From contig JAUYDL010000020.1 of NCBI GenBank assembly GCA_030691865.1, positions 1 through 18,426 on the forward strand: a DNA stretch of 18,426 nt, read 5' to 3'. Source of the DNA: Candidatus Omnitrophota bacterium. GTDB taxonomy: Bacteria > Omnitrophota > Gorgyraeia > Gygaellales > Profunditerraquicolaceae. Under the pieces are notes generated by a model. It was not told the origin of the DNA and searched no databases. It worked only from the letters and a program-made list of their open reading frames with translations. The position numbers were made by a program, and so were the translations under genes. Positions 16,259-18,426 of this stretch are shown one piece after another (the first letter of the stretch is position 1; each line of letters begins with the position of its first letter).

Positions 16259-16302
16259 AGGGGACGGTTCTGTTTTTCAACGGAAAAACAGAACCGTCCC
16301 CT
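16259..16302. repeat. REP-like palindrome GGGGACGGTTCTG
   Basis: A perfect inverted repeat has 19-nt arms at 16260-16278 and 16283-16301, extended by one A-T pair, around a 4-nt AACG loop. It begins directly after the aroA stop codon. No T-run follows on the minus strand, so it is a poor terminator. From general knowledge, GGGGACGGTTC and related palindromes occur in many copies in uncultured-phylum and other genomes and are tied to REP-associated IS200-like transposases. No transposase is present here. Confidence 0.7.
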
Positions 16303-17646
16303 TTATTCTAAACTCTTCAGCGTCTTTAAAAACCCGGGGAAAGACTTACTCACACAACTAATATCATCAAGCCTAGACTCACCCTCTGCGGCTAAAGCCG
16401 CTACCACCATACTCATGGCAGTGCGATGATCTCCAAAACTTTTAAGCTCAGACCCGCAAAGCCTGCCTTGGCCCTGGATAACAATATTTTCTACCAGGCC
16501 AACCTTATTAACCCGAATATCTGCTCCCATCTTCCTTAAATTAACGACCATGGAGTTAATCCGGTCAGTCTCCTTAACCCTAAGCTCGCCAACCCCTTTG
16601 ATTATGGTGCGGCCTTGAGCAAAACAGGCAGCGACCATCAGAATAGGCAGCTCATCAACTAAAGAAGGTATTTCGCGAGGCAAAACTACCGTGCCCTTAA
16701 GTTTACTGCTGCTTATAGTCAGGTCACCTCTAGGCTCAAAGTTTACCGGCTTATCAGCCTTAAAAACTACAACTTTTATTTTAGCCTGCATCCTTTTGAG
16801 CACATTAATTATTCCGCTACGGCTAGGATTAAGGCTAGAGTGCTCAATGATAATCTTAGCTTTAGGAATGATCGTCGCTAAGACTATAAAAAAAGCAGCT
16901 GAGGAAATATCCCCGGGAATATAAATTTCACCTGGACTGACTAAGCCTTGGTTTGGATTCAGGGTTATACTGTTATTATTTACAACTATATTTGCGCCAA
17001 AGATTTTAAGCATGCGCTCAGTATGATCGCGGGTACTTAGGCGCTCAAGAACTTGAGTTTTACCTTTGGCAAATAACCCCGCCAAAAGAATCGCGGATTT
17101 AACCTGAGCCGAAGCAATCTTTGCATGATAAACAATACCTTTAAGATTTCCTCCTTTTATAACTATCGGCGCATACTCTTGGTTAGCTTTAATTCTGGCA
17201 GTAATCTGCGCCCCCATCAAACGTAAAGGCACATTTACCCTGGACATTGGCCGAGCAGAAAGATATTTACCCGTAACAACTTTAGTTTTAAAATCCATCC
17301 CGGCTAAAACACCTAAAAGTAAACGCAAGGTGGTTCCGGAATTATTCACAAAAATCGGCTGGTTGGAAGTTTTTAATCCTTGCATGCCGCAGCCTTTAAC
17401 AGAAACTAATCCTTTCTTGCGCAGTATTTTTACTCCCAAAACGCTTAAGGCATTTAAAGTAGCCAAAGAATCATCATGTATGGGAAAATTCTTAAGAATG
17501 GTTTTGCCGCTGCTTAAAGCGCTTAAAATTAACGCGCGATGAGCAATGGACTTATCCCCGGCAAGAATAATGCGGCCGCTTGGTATAAATTTGTGTTTAA
17601 TTAAAAAAGGCTTAGCGGGAGGAGAAAATTTTCTAATGCAGCTCAC
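16303..17646 (-). CDS. aroA: 3-phosphoshikimate 1-carboxyvinyltransferase (EPSP synthase)
   Basis: Sixth enzyme of the shikimate pathway, transferring the enolpyruvyl group of PEP to shikimate 3-phosphate. The 447-residue length is normal. Motifs seen are GDKSIAHR (30-37) with K32 and S33, NNSGTTLRLL (101-110), RPMSR (132-136), SAQVKSAILLAG (179-190), the catalytic-type D331 in VDELP, ELRVKETDR (354-362) and FGDHRTAM (404-411). The GDKS and SGTT forms resemble class II rather than E. coli-like class I enzymes (GSKS, GNAGTAMRPL). The Gly usually before NSGTT is Asn101. The start is GTG, overlapping the upstream stop as GTGA, so it is probably translated with the coiled-coil gene. About 20 residues precede the usual family start region. 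Confidence 0.96.
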   Translation of the reverse strand: MSCIRKFSPPAKPFLIKHKFIPSGRIILAGDKSIAHRALILSALSSGKTILKNFPIHDDSLATLNALSVLGVKILRKKGLVSVKGCGMQGLKTSNQPIFVNNSGTTLRLLLGVLAGMDFKTKVVTGKYLSARPMSRVNVPLRLMGAQITARIKANQEYAPIVIKGGNLKGIVYHAKIASAQVKSAILLAGLFAKGKTQVLERLSTRDHTERMLKIFGANIVVNNNSITLNPNQGLVSPGEIYIPGDISSAAFFIVLATIIPKAKIIIEHSSLNPSRSGIINVLKRMQAKIKVVVFKADKPVNFEPRGDLTISSSKLKGTVVLPREIPSLVDELPILMVAACFAQGRTIIKGVGELRVKETDRINSMVVNLRKMGADIRVNKVGLVENIVIQGQGRLCGSELKSFGDHRTAMSMVVAALAAEGESRLDDISCVSKSFPGFLKTLKSLE

Positions 17647-18426
17647 TTTATCTTTTGCGTTACCTTATCGTTTTCTTTGATTAAATCTTTTAGCTCAGCA
17701 GCAAAACCCGCAGCAGACATAGCTTCATGGACCTTCTCTACTTTTAAATCTCCAATGGGCTTACCGGCGCGAAATACTAAAAATTCATCGCCTACGCTTA
17801 CATTATCTTTACTACCCAGATTAATCACCACAAAATTAAATTCTTTATTTACAATCATTACTTTACCTTCCAGCCCCTTAACCAAACGCGGCTGCTCTTT
17901 TTTAGTAACCTTTGAGGCTTTAGTGTCCGGCGCATTAATTTTCTTATCAGCCATTTTAGGTTGAGCTCGAACAACATTATTAGCCGGCTGGAGCACTTCA
18001 GGATTAACGACAACCTTACCCAGCTCTACGCCACCTGCGCCAGTCTCTAAATTCTTAATTTTTTCCTCCAACGCAACCTTCTGCTGTTGCATAATTTTTA
18101 TTTGTTCTTTAATTTGTTTACCATCGTCTTGAACCTGATTAAGCCGATTCTCCAGATCCTCCCGCAAAGATTTCTGCTTGAGAAGATCCGCCTTAAACTG
18201 CTCTAATTTATTTGATGTTTCAGCATGAGCTGATTTTTCCGTAGCCAACTCGCTAGCTAAAGAATCCATCTTGCTCTTAACTTCTTGTAATTTTAACGCA
18301 AGATCCGTAGCTATCTTTTTAGATTCATCAAGTTTGTTAGCAGTAGTGCGCTGAAGATTCTCCAATTCAACAATCTGCCCCCGAAGCTTAATATTTTGCG
18401 CGTACTCCTTTTGATATAAATAAAAT
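17643..18426 (-). CDS. Coiled-coil protein with C-terminal beta domain, 5' end outside window
   Basis: Function not recognised. The frame stays open to the window edge, so the true N-terminus lies outside. A TTG at 18365 is possible but the coiled coil continues through it. The first 130 or so visible residues are rich in Lys, Glu, Gln and Leu in heptad order, a long coiled coil. A Pro, Ala and Lys-rich linker follows. The last 75 residues (VKGLEGKVMIVNKEFNFVVINLG, then VSVGDEFLVFRAGKPIGDLKVEKV) look like the small beta domain found at the C-terminus of many envelope-associated proteins and loosely of FlgT. An envelope or periplasmic place is suspected, but the signal or anchor would be outside the window. 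It overlaps aroA by 4 nt. Confidence is high that it is a gene, low on its role. Confidence 0.8.
   Translation of the reverse strand, partial: FYLYQKEYAQNIKLRGQIVELENLQRTTANKLDESKKIATDLALKLQEVKSKMDSLASELATEKSAHAETSNKLEQFKADLLKQKSLREDLENRLNQVQDDGKQIKEQIKIMQQQKVALEEKIKNLETGAGGVELGKVVVNPEVLQPANNVVRAQPKMADKKINAPDTKASKVTKKEQPRLVKGLEGKVMIVNKEFNFVVINLGSKDNVSVGDEFLVFRAGKPIGDLKVEKVHEAMSAAGFAAELKDLIKENDKVTQKIK

Noticed and set aside
16259..16302. REP-like palindrome as an intrinsic terminator for aroA
   Set aside because: The stem is strong, but the minus strand continues with GGATTCC instead of a T-run.

Overview
The window reads as a chromosomal segment of an uncultured bacterium, most likely of candidate phylum Omnitrophota (OP3) or another lineage in or near the PVC group. 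This rests on the partial 16S rRNA, including a GGCTGCAG variant at the usual EUB338 site and an enlarged helix 6, on moderate-to-low GC, and on a GGGGACGG-type palindromic repeat that I recall from such genomes. No database search was possible, so the phylum is an inference. Every gene I accept lies on the minus strand, so transcription runs from high to low coordinates. The description below follows that direction.

Layout in order of transcription. (A) 18426-16303: a coiled-coil protein cut by the window edge, overlapping aroA (EPSP synthase, shikimate pathway) by GTGA. A perfect 20-bp palindrome follows the aroA stop codon. (B) 16230-9181: a good sigma70-type promoter, then the rod-shape and elongasome operon mreB, mreC, mreD, mrdA (PBP2), rodA, and a B12-binding-like radical SAM protein. 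The last genes are tightly packed or overlapping. (C) 9191-1478: a second good promoter inside the end of the radical SAM gene, then six genes: a membrane HAMP-GAF-GGDEF protein, a stand-alone MshEN domain protein, two tandem PilB/GspE-type ATPases, an HD-GYP protein with a receiver-like N-terminus, and a PilC/GspF inner-membrane platform protein. A GC hairpin with a T7 run at 1304-1274 probably ends this unit. (D) 1097-1: the 5' two thirds of a 16S rRNA gene, preceded by a leader region with palindromes and a boxA-like element.

Units A and B supply cell-wall and aromatic precursors and build the lateral wall. MreB, MreC and MreD organise the RodA glycosyltransferase and PBP2 transpeptidase pair. 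Unit C looks like a type IV pilus or type II secretion motor and platform packaged with cyclic-di-GMP signalling families: a cyclase-like protein, a phosphodiesterase, and three copies of the MshEN nucleotide-receptor fold. No pilin, secretin, PilT or prepilin peptidase is present here.

The most interesting points are in unit C. The cyclase-like protein has DDDEF instead of GGDEF and lacks the guanine-binding Asn and Asp. The receiver of the HD-GYP protein lacks its phospho-acceptor Asp and conserved Lys. The MshEN receptor domain exists as a separate small protein whose motif looks closer to the c-di-GMP-binding consensus than those of the two ATPases. The rRNA leader, where the only good promoter lies upstream of a terminator-like hairpin, is the other puzzle. 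I see no CRISPR array, tRNA, transposase or prophage gene.
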